A stretch of DNA of 64,000 nt from Halomicrobium salinisoli (GTDB lineage Archaea; Halobacteriota; Halobacteria; Halobacteriales; Haloarculaceae), in contig NZ_CP084463.1 of assembly GCF_020405185.1 (NCBI RefSeq), positions 3,307,610 to 3,371,609 on the forward strand, in the 5' to 3' direction. The position numbers and the translations under genes are program-made. Under the pieces are notes generated by a model. The model ran no database searches and was not told where the DNA came from. It saw nothing but the letters and a program-made list of their open reading frames with translations. Shown here one piece after another: positions 34,992 to 43,047 of the stretch; the stretch's first letter is position 1, and the number at the start of each line of letters is the position of its first letter.

Positions 34992-35134
34992 AGTCGGTTG
35001 AAAGATTGAATGTGATTCTATATAAAAATACCGGTCCCGGAACGATCATCCACCCACAGGACGCCGGACGCGCCCCCCGCCCGCCCGGCGGTACGATCGG
35101 TTTAAGTGGTGTTTCCCCACGTCTCCCGGTGTCG

Positions 35135-36232
35135 CTACCGCTCCATCCCGAACCGGCCGTGGCGGAGCTCCGGCGTCACGTTGATCCGCTCTATGTCGCG
35201 GCCGGTGCGGTACCAGACGAACGCCGCCCGGGTGAACAGTTCGCGACACTCGAGGCGGACCTCGCGGGGGTTGCCGCCGGTCCGCTCGTGGACGTCGGCG
35301 ACCGCCGCCGGCGTGAACAGGTCCTGCGAGCCGCCGTCGTACTCCTCCCCCCGGAAGTACGACAGCGACCGGGCGACGTACTCGTCGACGTCCTCGGGCC
35401 CGAACGGCTCGATCCCCTCGTAGTAGCGCAGCCGGGAGTCCAGCGTCGCCTTCACGTCCGAGAGCCGCTCCTTGCCGGCCGGCGTCCCGCTGACGAACAG
35501 CCGGACGCCCGCGTCGCCCGTCACCTGCAGCGCCGACAGCAGGTCCTCGGGCAGGTCCTCCAGCTCGTCGATCAGGACGAGCAGGGTGACCCCGTCGTCC
35601 CGGGCGGCGTCGGCCACCTCCCCCACAGCGCGCTTGGCCTCGCCCGTCGCCCACGGGATGCCGTCGCGGACCTGCCAGTAGTCGTCCGGATCGATCCGGT
35701 AGCCCGCGTCGGCCGCGGTCCGGAGCACTCGCTCGTACAGCGCCCGCGGGGTCGTCTCGAGCGGGTTCTTCACGCTCGCGACGGCGAACTCCTCCCGCTG
35801 GCCGAGGTCGCGCTCGAGGATCTCCCGCAGCGCCGTCTTGCCCGTACCGTAGGGGCTGATCAGGCCGATGTGCTGGTCCTGCAGCAGCCAGCTCGTGATC
35901 TGGTTGAGCAGGGTCCGGTCGTGGCGGACGTACAGCGGCTCGGGCATCCCGTCCCGGCCCGCCTCCTCGGTGAAGGGCAGTTCGCTCGCGTCGTCGGGAT
36001 CGCCCCCCAGCGCCCGACCGAACGCGAGCAGCCGCTCCTCGACCTCCGCCATCTGATCGAGGAGGACGCCCTCCTCGGTGGACCGGCGGCGCCGCTCGTC
36101 GTCGGTCCTGAGCTCCCGGAGCCTGTCGACGACCGCTTCGATGCGCTCGCCGTCCCCACCCCCGGACTCGCCCTGCAGCTCAGTCGACGCGCTGTTCCCG
36201 TCCCGTCGTCTCCCGGCGTCGTCCCCACTCAT
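35135..36232 (-). CDS. AAA ATPase related to the Orc1/Cdc6 group
   Basis: A 365-residue ATPase. Residues 1-60 are acidic and helical. Walker A is SPYGTGKTAL (about residues 124-133), Walker B is LLVLIDELEDL, and sensor 1 is LFVSGTPAG. A helical lid follows (RTGGNPREVRLECRELF). Unlike Orc1/Cdc6 proteins it ends soon after the lid, so no clear winged-helix domain is seen. It resembles archaeal orphan P-loop ATPases of the MoxR/Orc-like sort. It could be a regulator or a DNA-associated ATPase; I would not name it further. It is monocistronic. Confidence 0.75.
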   Translation of the reverse strand: MSGDDAGRRRDGNSASTELQGESGGGDGERIEAVVDRLRELRTDDERRRRSTEEGVLLDQMAEVEERLLAFGRALGGDPDDASELPFTEEAGRDGMPEPLYVRHDRTLLNQITSWLLQDQHIGLISPYGTGKTALREILERDLGQREEFAVASVKNPLETTPRALYERVLRTAADAGYRIDPDDYWQVRDGIPWATGEAKRAVGEVADAARDDGVTLLVLIDELEDLPEDLLSALQVTGDAGVRLFVSGTPAGKERLSDVKATLDSRLRYYEGIEPFGPEDVDEYVARSLSYFRGEEYDGGSQDLFTPAAVADVHERTGGNPREVRLECRELFTRAAFVWYRTGRDIERINVTPELRHGRFGMER

Positions 36233-36392
36233 TGTAACCCCCCGGCGATTGAGTACCTGGGACCGATTCCCGTTAATACTTTGCGACCGTTCACGGGGGA
36301 ATCGAAGTCGGTGCCCGGTCGGTCGTCGGGGCACCGACGCCGACCCCGCTCCCGGCGGGCGGTTTAAGCGCCCGTCGGCCGTCGTATCGACC

Positions 36393-36557
36393 ATGTCCCC
36401 CGCGACCCACTCCTGTACCTGCGGCGCGACCCTCCGGTACCGGCAGGACCTCGTCCGCGAGCAGTCCGGCCGCTACCCGACCTGGAAGTGCAAGGACTGC
36501 CTGACGCCCGTCCCGGGGACCGTCGCCGAGAAGATCAAACACCAGCACCCGTCGTGA
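36393..36557 (+). CDS. 54-residue zinc-ribbon protein
   Basis: A short basic protein, MSPATHSCTCGATLRYRQ..., with Cys8/Cys10 and Cys33/Cys36 (SCTCG, WKCKDC) forming a likely zinc site. The start is chosen because TTTAAGC lies about 30 nt upstream (36363-36369). It may be a nucleic-acid-binding microprotein. It is convergent with the Dim2 gene. No family name is assigned. Confidence 0.62.
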   Translation: MSPATHSCTCGATLRYRQDLVREQSGRYPTWKCKDCLTPVPGTVAEKIKHQHPS

Positions 36558-36584
36558 GATCGGACGGAAGCGAGAGGCGAGCCG

Positions 36585-37133
36585 CTATCCGGGGAACTGG
36601 TGGTAGTTCAGATCGTTGGCCTTCATCTCGTTGTGGCGGCGCTCGAGGAAGGAGTAGACCGAGCCGTGGGGCGCGCCGTCGAGGATCATCTCGGCGGCCT
36701 CGCGGACGGCGTCGACCTGCTCGGGTCCGCCGATGATGCCCAGCGTCGATCCGTAGATGACGACGTCGGCGCCGGTCAGTTCCTCCATCAGTTCGCGCGT
36801 GCGACCGCCCTCGCCGATGAGCCGGCCCTTCTGGCGGGTGAAGTCGTTGCGGTTGCGGGTGGCGGCGTCGATGTCGACGACGTCGAGCATCATCATCTCG
36901 TCGTCCAGCAGGCGGAGGGCGTCCTCGGGGTTGAACCCGCGGCCGATGGCCTTCACGACGTCCGGCCCCTTCAGCCCCTTGACGGGGTCGCCGACGGACT
37001 CGACCTTCACCGACCCCGTCTCCGAATCGATGTCGAGGCGGACCTCGGCGCGTTCCTCGATCTCGCGCATGGTCTCACCCCCCTCGCCGATCAGCGCACC
37101 GATGCGGTCCTGCGGAATCTTCACGTGTTGCAT
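36585..37133 (-). CDS. KH-domain RNA-binding protein, Dim2/Krr1 family
   Basis: A 182-residue protein with two KH domains. KH1 has the GxxG loop in IGALIGEGGETMREIEER (residues 11-28); KH2 has RLIGEGGRTRELMEELTGA. It ends with HNEMKANDLNYHQ. In archaea this protein (aDim2p) binds the 16S rRNA 3' end in ribosome assembly and stimulates aIF2/Rio1 functions. It is usually encoded beside aIF1A and rio1; here those genes are at 40829-42019, separated by trpS and the serpin gene. It follows trpS in the same direction, 94 nt apart, with its own TATA-like TTAACTT near 37162. Confidence 0.92.
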   Translation of the reverse strand: MQHVKIPQDRIGALIGEGGETMREIEERAEVRLDIDSETGSVKVESVGDPVKGLKGPDVVKAIGRGFNPEDALRLLDDEMMMLDVVDIDAATRNRNDFTRQKGRLIGEGGRTRELMEELTGADVVIYGSTLGIIGGPEQVDAVREAAEMILDGAPHGSVYSFLERRHNEMKANDLNYHQFPG

Positions 37134-37227
37134 AATATATTCGTGAGTACTCGATCCGGGAAGTTAAGCCTTCGTCTGTGGGCCGACGGGCCGCCGAGCG
37201 GTCCGTAGACCCCGCCAGCGGGGCGGA

Positions 37228-38475
37228 TCAGACGACCGCCGATCGCAACTGTCTCCGCTCCTCGTCGGTCAGGCGGTAGGGCGCCAGTTCCTCGGCCAGC
37301 GGCCCGAGTGCGTCCCGCCGCCGCTGGTGGTCCCGGAGGAACTCGGCGAGCCGGTCGGCCGCGAGCTGCTTCAGCTCGCCGCTCAGTAGCTCTCCTTCCC
37401 GGTACTCTCGCGCGAGACGCTCGACGCGCTCGTCGTCGGGTTCGAGGAAGTAATAGAGGAGCTGATAGGCCACGTCGACCTCGGGGTCGCCGCCGTGCTC
37501 GCGGTGCTCCTCGACGTCGACGCGGCCCCCGGAGTAGGCGTACTGCATGATCTTGTCCCGCGCCTCGTCGGGATCGTCGGTCAGTTCGATTCCCGGCGCG
37601 TCGGCCGAGGAACTCATCTTGCCCGGCCCCTCGAGGCTGGGCAGGAACTTGCCCAGGAGGGCACCCGGCTTCCGCACGTCGAAGGCCTCCTTGCCGGCGA
37701 CGTCTCGGCACACCCGGACGTGGGGGTCCTGGTCGACGGCCACCGGGACGAGCGTGGGGTGGGGCCCGTGGAGCAACTGGGGTAACAGCAGGTGCGTGGC
37801 CTGCACCGCCGGGTAGAACGAGAGGCCGACGTTCGGCGGTTCCCCGTAGGTCGCCTCGACCGTCGCCGGCGTGATGCGCTTCGCCACGCGCGTCGCGGTC
37901 GGGTAGACGGCACCGGCGTCGGGCCCGTCGATCACGAACCGCGTCCGCTCGGGGTCGAAGCCGACGGCGAGCAGATCCCGCAGGTTGTCCCGCGCGTGCT
38001 CGCGGATCTCCTCGCTGGACTGCTCTTTCAGGAGGTACTTCTCGTCGTCCGAGAGCGGGACGAACACGTGCGCGCCCGTCTCGTCCTGGAGCCGCTTCGC
38101 GAGGTAGAACGGCATCACGTGGCCCAGGTGCATCGGCCCCGAGGGGCCGCGTCCGGTGACGATCGAGTGGGTCTCGCCCGCCGCCGCGGCGTCGAGGAAC
38201 GGGTCGACGTCCCGACCCGCGTAGTAGATCCCGCGCCGGAGCAGCGGGTGGTCCGGGAAGCGCTCGACCTGCTCGTCGGTGAGGCGGTCCGCGCCGAACC
38301 GCTCCAGTAGCTTCCCGTAGTCCACGTCGCCCTCGACCGCGTACGGCGTGACGGTGACGTCGTCGTCGTCGTCCGCGCCGCTCGCTTCCGTGTCGGTCGC
38401 TCCGTTCGGGCCATCGGCGCTGGCGTTCGCGTCGGTCGCGCTGGCTGTGCTGGCTGCGTCGTTGGCGTCCGTCAT
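37228..38475 (-). CDS. trpS: Tryptophanyl-tRNA synthetase
   Basis: A 415-residue class I aminoacyl-tRNA synthetase of the archaeal/eukaryal type. The HIGH-like motif is GPSGPMHLGHVMP, and the KMSKS-like loop is GKMSSS. YPAVQATHLLLPQL and AVDQDPHVRVCRD belong to the tryptophan-pocket region. An acidic N-terminal extension of about 45 residues is typical for halophiles. ATG 38475 is the start that begins this extension; the frame is open further up. A long leader with a strong hairpin lies upstream (38588-38633). It should charge tRNA-Trp in the cytosol. Confidence 0.95.
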   Translation of the reverse strand: MTDANDAASTASATDANASADGPNGATDTEASGADDDDDVTVTPYAVEGDVDYGKLLERFGADRLTDEQVERFPDHPLLRRGIYYAGRDVDPFLDAAAAGETHSIVTGRGPSGPMHLGHVMPFYLAKRLQDETGAHVFVPLSDDEKYLLKEQSSEEIREHARDNLRDLLAVGFDPERTRFVIDGPDAGAVYPTATRVAKRITPATVEATYGEPPNVGLSFYPAVQATHLLLPQLLHGPHPTLVPVAVDQDPHVRVCRDVAGKEAFDVRKPGALLGKFLPSLEGPGKMSSSADAPGIELTDDPDEARDKIMQYAYSGGRVDVEEHREHGGDPEVDVAYQLLYYFLEPDDERVERLAREYREGELLSGELKQLAADRLAEFLRDHQRRRDALGPLAEELAPYRLTDEERRQLRSAVV

Positions 38476-38587
38476 CTGTGTCGTGACTGGTGGCTGTCGC
38501 TCGGTGGTCGGTACCGGCCAGGAGGAACGAGTGAGCGTCGCGGCCGGTGCGGCGCGGTTAGGCCGCGTCGCAGCGACCGGCGACACT

Positions 38588-38633
38588 GTCCGCTCCCGAG
38601 GGGCGCCAGCGCCACGGCCACGCGGGAGCGGAC
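38588..38633 (-). promoter_or_regulatory. Stable hairpin in the trpS leader region
   Basis: GTCCGCTCCCG (38588-38598) pairs perfectly with CGGGAGCGGAC (38623-38633), enclosing 24 nt that can form an inner GGCG/CGCC hairpin. A TATA-like GTTTTGTC (minus strand, about 38667-38674) lies some 30 nt upstream of the hairpin, so a trpS transcript would carry it in a leader of roughly 170 nt. Such a leader is unusual in haloarchaea. The rest of the 330-nt gap is the serpin promoter and spacer. Confidence 0.55.
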
Positions 38634-38774
38634 CTCATCGAACCGGAGTAGTCGATCGACCGACAAAACGCTGTCGCATCGCCCGCTCCGGGCCGAGGCG
38701 GGCCGCTCCGCCGTCCGCCATCGACGCGCTCGCGGGCCGCCTCGGCGGGGCGATCCCTGTTATTTGCTAACTAG

Positions 38775-38783
38775 TTTTAATAG
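38775..38783 (+). promoter_or_regulatory. TATA box of the serpin-dockerin gene
   Basis: TTTTAATAGA lies at about -27 to the ATG at 38806 in a short AT-rich stretch, giving a leaderless transcript and fixing the start before the Tat signal. Confidence 0.65.
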
Positions 38784-38805
38784 AAATAAATACGTAACGA
38801 CTGGC

Positions 38806-40335
38806 ATGGGGCTCACGAGACGACGCGCACTGGCGACGGGGTCAGCGGCGCTCGCCGGCCTGCTGCTGTCGGGGATCGCGTCCGGGCAGTCGACCGACTC
38901 GGCCGACGACGAGGCGCTACGGACGCTCGGCGAGAGCGTGACCGCGTTCGGCCTTGACCTCCACCGGGAGGTCGTCGCCGAGGCGCCGGAGGACAACGCC
39001 ATGGTGTCGCCGTACAGCGCGTCGATCGCGCTGGCGATGACCTGGGCGGGCGCCCGGAGCGAGACCGCCTCCCAGATGGCCGAGGCGCTCCGGTACCCCT
39101 ACGAACGGGATCGGCTCCACCGCACCTACGGCGTCCTCGACGAGCGGATCGATCCGCCCGAATCACGGAACTCGACACCGACCCCGACGGAGGAAGGCAG
39201 CGACGACGGCGAGTCGTTCAGTCTGGAGACGGCCAACGCGCTGTGGGGACAGGCGGGGTTCCCGTTCAGCGAGTCGTACCTGGACCTGCTGAGCGAGCAC
39301 TACGGCGCGGGGCTGCGGGAGGCCGATTTCGGTGAGTCGCCGGAGGCGGCCCGCGAGCGGATCAACGCCTGGGTGGCCGACCAGACGGCGGGTACGATCG
39401 AGGACCTGCTCCCGCCGGACGCGGTCGGCCCGTCGACGCGGCTCGTCCTGACCAACGCCGTGTACTTCTCGGCGTCGTGGCTGCACACGTTCGGCGGTCG
39501 CGAGGCCACCGAACCGGAGCCGTTCACGTCCATCGACGGAACGACGAGCGAGGTCCCGACGATGCGTCACCTCAACCCGGTCGAACTCCCCTACGCCGAG
39601 GTCGACGGGACCGAGGTCGTGTCGCTGCCCTACGAGGGGGAGACGGTCGACATGGTCGTGCTCCTGCCGCCCGAGGGCGAGTTCGAGTCCGTCGAGGCCG
39701 ATCTCGACGTCGCGACGCTGCGGTCGTACTTCGACGCGCTCGAGCCACGACGGGGGTCCGTCGCGATGCCGCGGTTCGAGTACGACACGAAGGCGTCGCT
39801 CGAGCGCGCCCTCTCCGCGATGGGAATGGAGCGGGCGTTCTCGGCCGACGCCGACTTCTCCGGGATGGTCGCGCCGGACGCCGACCGCGCCCTCGCGATT
39901 TCGGACGTGATCCAGCAGACCCACGTCAGCGTCGACGAGCAGGGCACCGAGGCCTCGGCCGCGACGTCCGTCGTGATCTGGGAGTCGGCCAACCCCGACG
40001 CGTTCGAGATGCGCGTCGACCGGCCGTTCCTCTACGCGATCCGCCACCGCGCGACGAACACGGCGCTGTTCCTGGGACGGGTCGTCTCGCTGGAGGGCGA
40101 CGGGGTCTCGGAGGGCCCGCCCGCCGTCGGCGACGGACCGGCGCCGACGGACCCGGACGACGACGGCCGCTACGAGGACCTCAACGGCAACGGCGAGGTC
40201 GACTACGACGACGTCGTCACCTACTTCGAGAACATGGACGAGTCGTCGATGACCGACCACGTCGACGCCTACGACTACAACGGCAACGGCGACCTCGACT
40301 ACGCCGATCTGGTGGACCTCTTCGGACAGGTCTGA
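38806..40335 (+). CDS. Secreted serpin with C-terminal dockerin
   Basis: A 509-residue exported protease inhibitor. MGLTRRRALATGSAALAGLL is a Tat signal. The serpin domain spans about residues 35-432: NAMVSPYSASIALAMTWAGA (helix B region), TRLVLTNAVYFSASW, PYEGETVDMVVLLP, and the breach/gate strands. The hinge is DEQGTEASAATSVVI (377-391), with small residues at P12-P9 as in inhibitory serpins; by family alignment P1 falls near Ser394. DRPFLYAIRHRATNTALFLGRV is the normal C-terminal signature. A dockerin follows (447-509) with calcium loops DLNGNGEVDYDD (458-469) and DYNGNGDLDYAD (490-501). Bacterial cellulosomes also carry serpin-dockerins. Confidence 0.93.
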   Translation: MGLTRRRALATGSAALAGLLLSGIASGQSTDSADDEALRTLGESVTAFGLDLHREVVAEAPEDNAMVSPYSASIALAMTWAGARSETASQMAEALRYPYERDRLHRTYGVLDERIDPPESRNSTPTPTEEGSDDGESFSLETANALWGQAGFPFSESYLDLLSEHYGAGLREADFGESPEAARERINAWVADQTAGTIEDLLPPDAVGPSTRLVLTNAVYFSASWLHTFGGREATEPEPFTSIDGTTSEVPTMRHLNPVELPYAEVDGTEVVSLPYEGETVDMVVLLPPEGEFESVEADLDVATLRSYFDALEPRRGSVAMPRFEYDTKASLERALSAMGMERAFSADADFSGMVAPDADRALAISDVIQQTHVSVDEQGTEASAATSVVIWESANPDAFEMRVDRPFLYAIRHRATNTALFLGRVVSLEGDGVSEGPPAVGDGPAPTDPDDDGRYEDLNGNGEVDYDDVVTYFENMDESSMTDHVDAYDYNGNGDLDYADLVDLFGQV

Positions 40336-40459
40336 GTCGATCGGGCACGTGCGTCGCGACCCGTTCGGCATCTGGGGAATGCCGTCGCCGCCGATCCCGC
40401 TCTACGGCAACGCGGACGCGGCGAGCGAGACAGCCCGTCGAATATAATGGTTTTCCACA

Positions 40460-40471
40460 ACAGATATCTGT
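40460..40471. promoter_or_regulatory. Palindrome upstream of the small membrane protein gene
   Basis: ACAGATATCTGT is a perfect 12-bp palindrome in an AT-rich stretch, about 8 nt upstream of a TATA-like TTAACAAT (40480-40487) that serves the ATG at 40505. It may be a regulator site. Confidence 0.4.
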
Positions 40472-40504
40472 GTGTGGAGTTAACAATAGACAGAGGTGTC
40501 ATGC

Positions 40505-40795
40505 ATGTCCGTCCCTCGCGACGGCGGAGGGGAACACCCGCGCGAGCCAGTGCGTTCCGAATCCACCGTGACGGACGCGATCGGACACTGTTCGTGCTGC
40601 CTGATCGGACTCGCCGTCGCGGCGGTCGTCGCCGCGTCGCTGTACCCCGTCCTCGTCGCGGTCACCCGGCCGCTCGGGGTGCTGTCCTCGACCGCGCTGC
40701 TCGTCGTCCTGATCGCCGTCTGGCTCGCGGTCTGGTCGTCCGCCGAGATAGCGTGGGCGTGGCGAACGCAGCGAACCGAGCGCGCTGACGGCTGA
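40505..40795 (+). CDS. Small two-helix membrane protein
   Basis: A 96-residue protein. Residues 1-25 are polar; HCSCCLIGLAVAAVVAASLYPVL and LSSTALLVVLIAVWLAVWSS are membrane helices, the first starting with a CSCC cluster. ATG 40505 lies about 25 nt after a TATA-like element. An overlapping Arg-rich frame on the same strand is a shadow. No family is recognised; the cysteine cluster could bind a metal or be lipid-modified. Confidence 0.5.
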   Translation: MSVPRDGGGEHPREPVRSESTVTDAIGHCSCCLIGLAVAAVVAASLYPVLVAVTRPLGVLSSTALLVVLIAVWLAVWSSAEIAWAWRTQRTERADG

Positions 40796-40828
40796 GCCCC
40801 GGACGCGAGCGAAGGACCGCGGCGGCGG

Positions 40829-41695
40829 TCACTCCTCGTCGTCCTCGTCGGCCCGGGTGACGAAGTCGTAGAGGTCGTCGGCGGAGACGTCCATCCCCTG
40901 GCGGGCGAAGAAGCTCGCCACGTTCTCGCAGTCCCGTTCGAGGAACTCGTCGGCGTTGCCGTGGTGGGTCGTGACGGCCTGGCCGAGGTCGATGACGTAC
41001 AGCTCGCCGTCCTCGATGACGACGTTGTACTCCGAGAGGTCGCCGTGGACGAGGCCGGCGTCGTAGAGGCGGCGCATGTACTCGCGGACGACCTCGAAGG
41101 CGGTCTCGGGGTTCTCGATCTGGACCTCGCTGAGCCGGCGGGCGCGGTCGCCGTCGGTCTCGATGTACTCCATCACGAGGACGTTGCGCTCGACGGCGAT
41201 GGGCTCGGGAGCGCGCACGCCGGCCCCGCGGGCGCGCTGGAGGTTGGCGAACTCCTTGCGGACCCACGCCGTCACGACCTGCTTCTTGTCCGAGCCGATG
41301 CCCTCGAAGCGGGGGTCGCCGTCGAGGTAGCCCCGCATGTCGGTGAAGTCGGAGGCGTTGATGCGGTAGACCTTGACGGCGACCTCGTGGTCTCCCGAGA
41401 GCGCGGTGTAGACGTTGGCCTCCTTGCCCGTCGAGATGGGGCCACCGAAGGCGTCGATGTAGCCGTCCTGGACCAGTTTGTAGAGGGCGCCGTAGGTGGC
41501 GTCGTCGAAGACGCTGGCCTCGACCTTGAACTGGTCGGCGTCCTTGATGCGCTTGCGGAACTCGCTGAACTCGCGGTCCCGCTTGCGTGCGATGCGGTCG
41601 GCCTCCGTGTCGCTGACGTCGATCTCCTCCCACTCGTCGCCGACGCCCTCTGCCTCCTCCTCGTCGAGGAGGCCGAACTCCGCGTCGTCGCTCAT
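40829..41695 (-). CDS. rio1: Rio1 serine/threonine protein kinase
   Basis: A 288-residue atypical kinase. The RIO nucleotide loop is ISTGKEANVYTAL, the catalytic Lys is in EVAVKVYRI, the catalytic loop is LVHGDLSEYNVVI (HGDLSxYN signature) and the metal-binding segment is VIDLGQAV (DFG equivalent). Rio1 acts in late maturation of the 30S subunit. Acidic N- and C-terminal tails are halophile features. Its start lies 36 nt after the stop of the aIF1A gene, forming the conserved aIF1A-Rio1 operon. Confidence 0.95.
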   Translation of the reverse strand: MSDDAEFGLLDEEEAEGVGDEWEEIDVSDTEADRIARKRDREFSEFRKRIKDADQFKVEASVFDDATYGALYKLVQDGYIDAFGGPISTGKEANVYTALSGDHEVAVKVYRINASDFTDMRGYLDGDPRFEGIGSDKKQVVTAWVRKEFANLQRARGAGVRAPEPIAVERNVLVMEYIETDGDRARRLSEVQIENPETAFEVVREYMRRLYDAGLVHGDLSEYNVVIEDGELYVIDLGQAVTTHHGNADEFLERDCENVASFFARQGMDVSADDLYDFVTRADEDDEE

Positions 41696-41731
41696 CGCCG
41701 CCCCCGCGCGAACGTGGCGATCATGCGGGTG

Positions 41732-42019
41732 CTACTCCTGGATGTGTCCCTCCTCGCGCAACTGATCGGCCTCCTGCTTCTCGTAGCGCCAGGTGATGTC
41801 GGCCTTCTCGTCCTGCCAGTCCCAGGGCTCGACGAGGACGACGTCGTCCTCGCGGATCCAGATCCGCTTTTGCATCTTGCCCGGGATGCGCGCGGTCCGT
41901 TCGGTCCCGTCCATGCACCGGACCTTCACGCGGTTGGCACCGAGCATGTCCGTTACCACGGCGAACACCTCGTCGTCCTCCGGCATGCGGAGGTTCTTCC
42001 TGCCCTCGTTGTCGCTCAT
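41732..42019 (-). CDS. Translation initiation factor aIF-1A
   Basis: A 95-residue OB-fold protein. [48 protein letters not shown] is the eIF1A/IF1 core with the conserved G(K/R)MQKRIWI segment (quoted here in meaning, spanning residues 12-59). It binds the A site of the small subunit in initiation. ATG 42019 ([10 protein letters not shown]) is the usual haloarchaeal start. It is the first gene of the operon with rio1. Confidence 0.93.
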   Translation of the reverse strand: MSDNEGRKNLRMPEDDEVFAVVTDMLGANRVKVRCMDGTERTARIPGKMQKRIWIREDDVVLVEPWDWQDEKADITWRYEKQEADQLREEGHIQE

Positions 42020-42123
42020 ACCCGTGGGTTCGTCGGGGCGAGGTTTAACTTCTGCGAGGGCGAGTTCGCGCCCCCGAGGTGGTATGGCAACGCCCAAGGC
42101 CCCCTTGGACCAACGCCGGGGCG

Positions 42124-42531
42124 ATGCCCCCGACGCTGCCCGACGACGCCGACGTCTGGATCGACGACTGGCGGAGCGAACTGGCCGACAGCGACGAGTT
42201 CGCCGACGCCGCCGACGGCTTCACCGCTACCTTCCGCTTCGTGATCCGCCCCGACGACAGCTACCGGGGCGACCCGGTCGCTCTCTACCTGGCGATCGAG
42301 GACGGCGCTCCCGTCGACGCCGGCGTCGATCCGGACGAGTCCGACTTCGCGCTGGCGGGTCCCTACGGCGCCTGGAAGGACCTGCTCCGCGGCGACCTCG
42401 ACGTGACCGAGGCGGTCATGGGCGGCCCCTTCGACGTCGAGGGGCCGACGGCGACGCTCCTGACCCGCCGCGAGGCCGTCGCCGAACTGGTCCGGGCCGC
42501 CCGGGCGACGCCGGTGGAGTTCTCAGTCTGA
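42124..42531 (+). CDS. SCP2-like sterol-carrier-fold protein
   Basis: A 135-residue soluble protein. Segments [40 protein letters not shown] and [20 protein letters not shown] have the order and spacing of the SCP2 fold (helix, strand with acidic turn, then YxxWxxLLxG-D). Such proteins hold a hydrophobic ligand; the ligand in archaea is unknown. Its last 9 nt overlap the convergent HTH gene. Confidence 0.68.
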   Translation: MPPTLPDDADVWIDDWRSELADSDEFADAADGFTATFRFVIRPDDSYRGDPVALYLAIEDGAPVDAGVDPDESDFALAGPYGAWKDLLRGDLDVTEAVMGGPFDVEGPTATLLTRREAVAELVRAARATPVEFSV

Positions 42532-42900
42532 GGCGCGCGCCTCCAGATGCGGGCAGTCCGCGACCAGCTGCTCGGGGAGCTCGTGCGTCCGCTCGGCCAG
42601 CTCCTGGAGGACGACGTTGACCTCGTCGAAGGCCGGGCCGCGCCACGCCCGCAGCGGGTCCGGCTCCCACTCGACGTAGTCGCGCTCGGCGAGCACCGGC
42701 AGGTGACTGTGGTGGAGTTTCGCCCGTATCGCCTCCTCGTTCCGGTCCGGCGGGCAGACGATCGACCCCGGTAGCGACACCCGCTCGTCCGGCGGTGCGT
42801 CGTTCAACGCGACGATGACCTCCCGCCGTAGCGCGGCCGAGAGTGCGTGGAACACCCGGTTCCAGCGGTCGGCGTTCGACGATGGTCGGTCCGAAGACAT
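42523..42900 (-). CDS. Winged helix-turn-helix protein (DUF7344-like)
   Basis: A 125-residue regulator. FHALSAALRREVIVALNDAP is an ArsR-like first helix pair, and IRAKLHHSHLPVLAERDYVEW is the recognition helix plus wing, a pattern common in small haloarchaeal HTH proteins. It ends [13 protein letters not shown]. The 3' end overlaps the SCP2-like gene by 9 nt in convergent orientation. Target genes are unknown. Confidence 0.78.
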   Translation of the reverse strand: MSSDRPSSNADRWNRVFHALSAALRREVIVALNDAPPDERVSLPGSIVCPPDRNEEAIRAKLHHSHLPVLAERDYVEWEPDPLRAWRGPAFDEVNVVLQELAERTHELPEQLVADCPHLEARASD

Positions 42901-43047
42901 GTCGTCGGAATCGAACGTCTGACATGTTGAATAAACTAGGGCATTATTTCCGGATCGTAACCGAGAATAAACGGCAGGCGTCCGGACGAGTCCGCGCGAC
43001 GGGGTCTGTCGCCCGTCGTGCGACGCCGTCGCGCTGCCGGGGGCCAG

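Noticed and set aside
38472..38666. Short open frame upstream of trpS
   Set aside because: It consists mostly of the hairpin sequence, has no start context and shows no protein-like pattern.
40447..40788. Arg-rich open frame overlapping the small membrane protein gene
   Set aside because: Its composition is that of a frame shadow, whereas the chosen frame has two membrane helices and a leaderless promoter.
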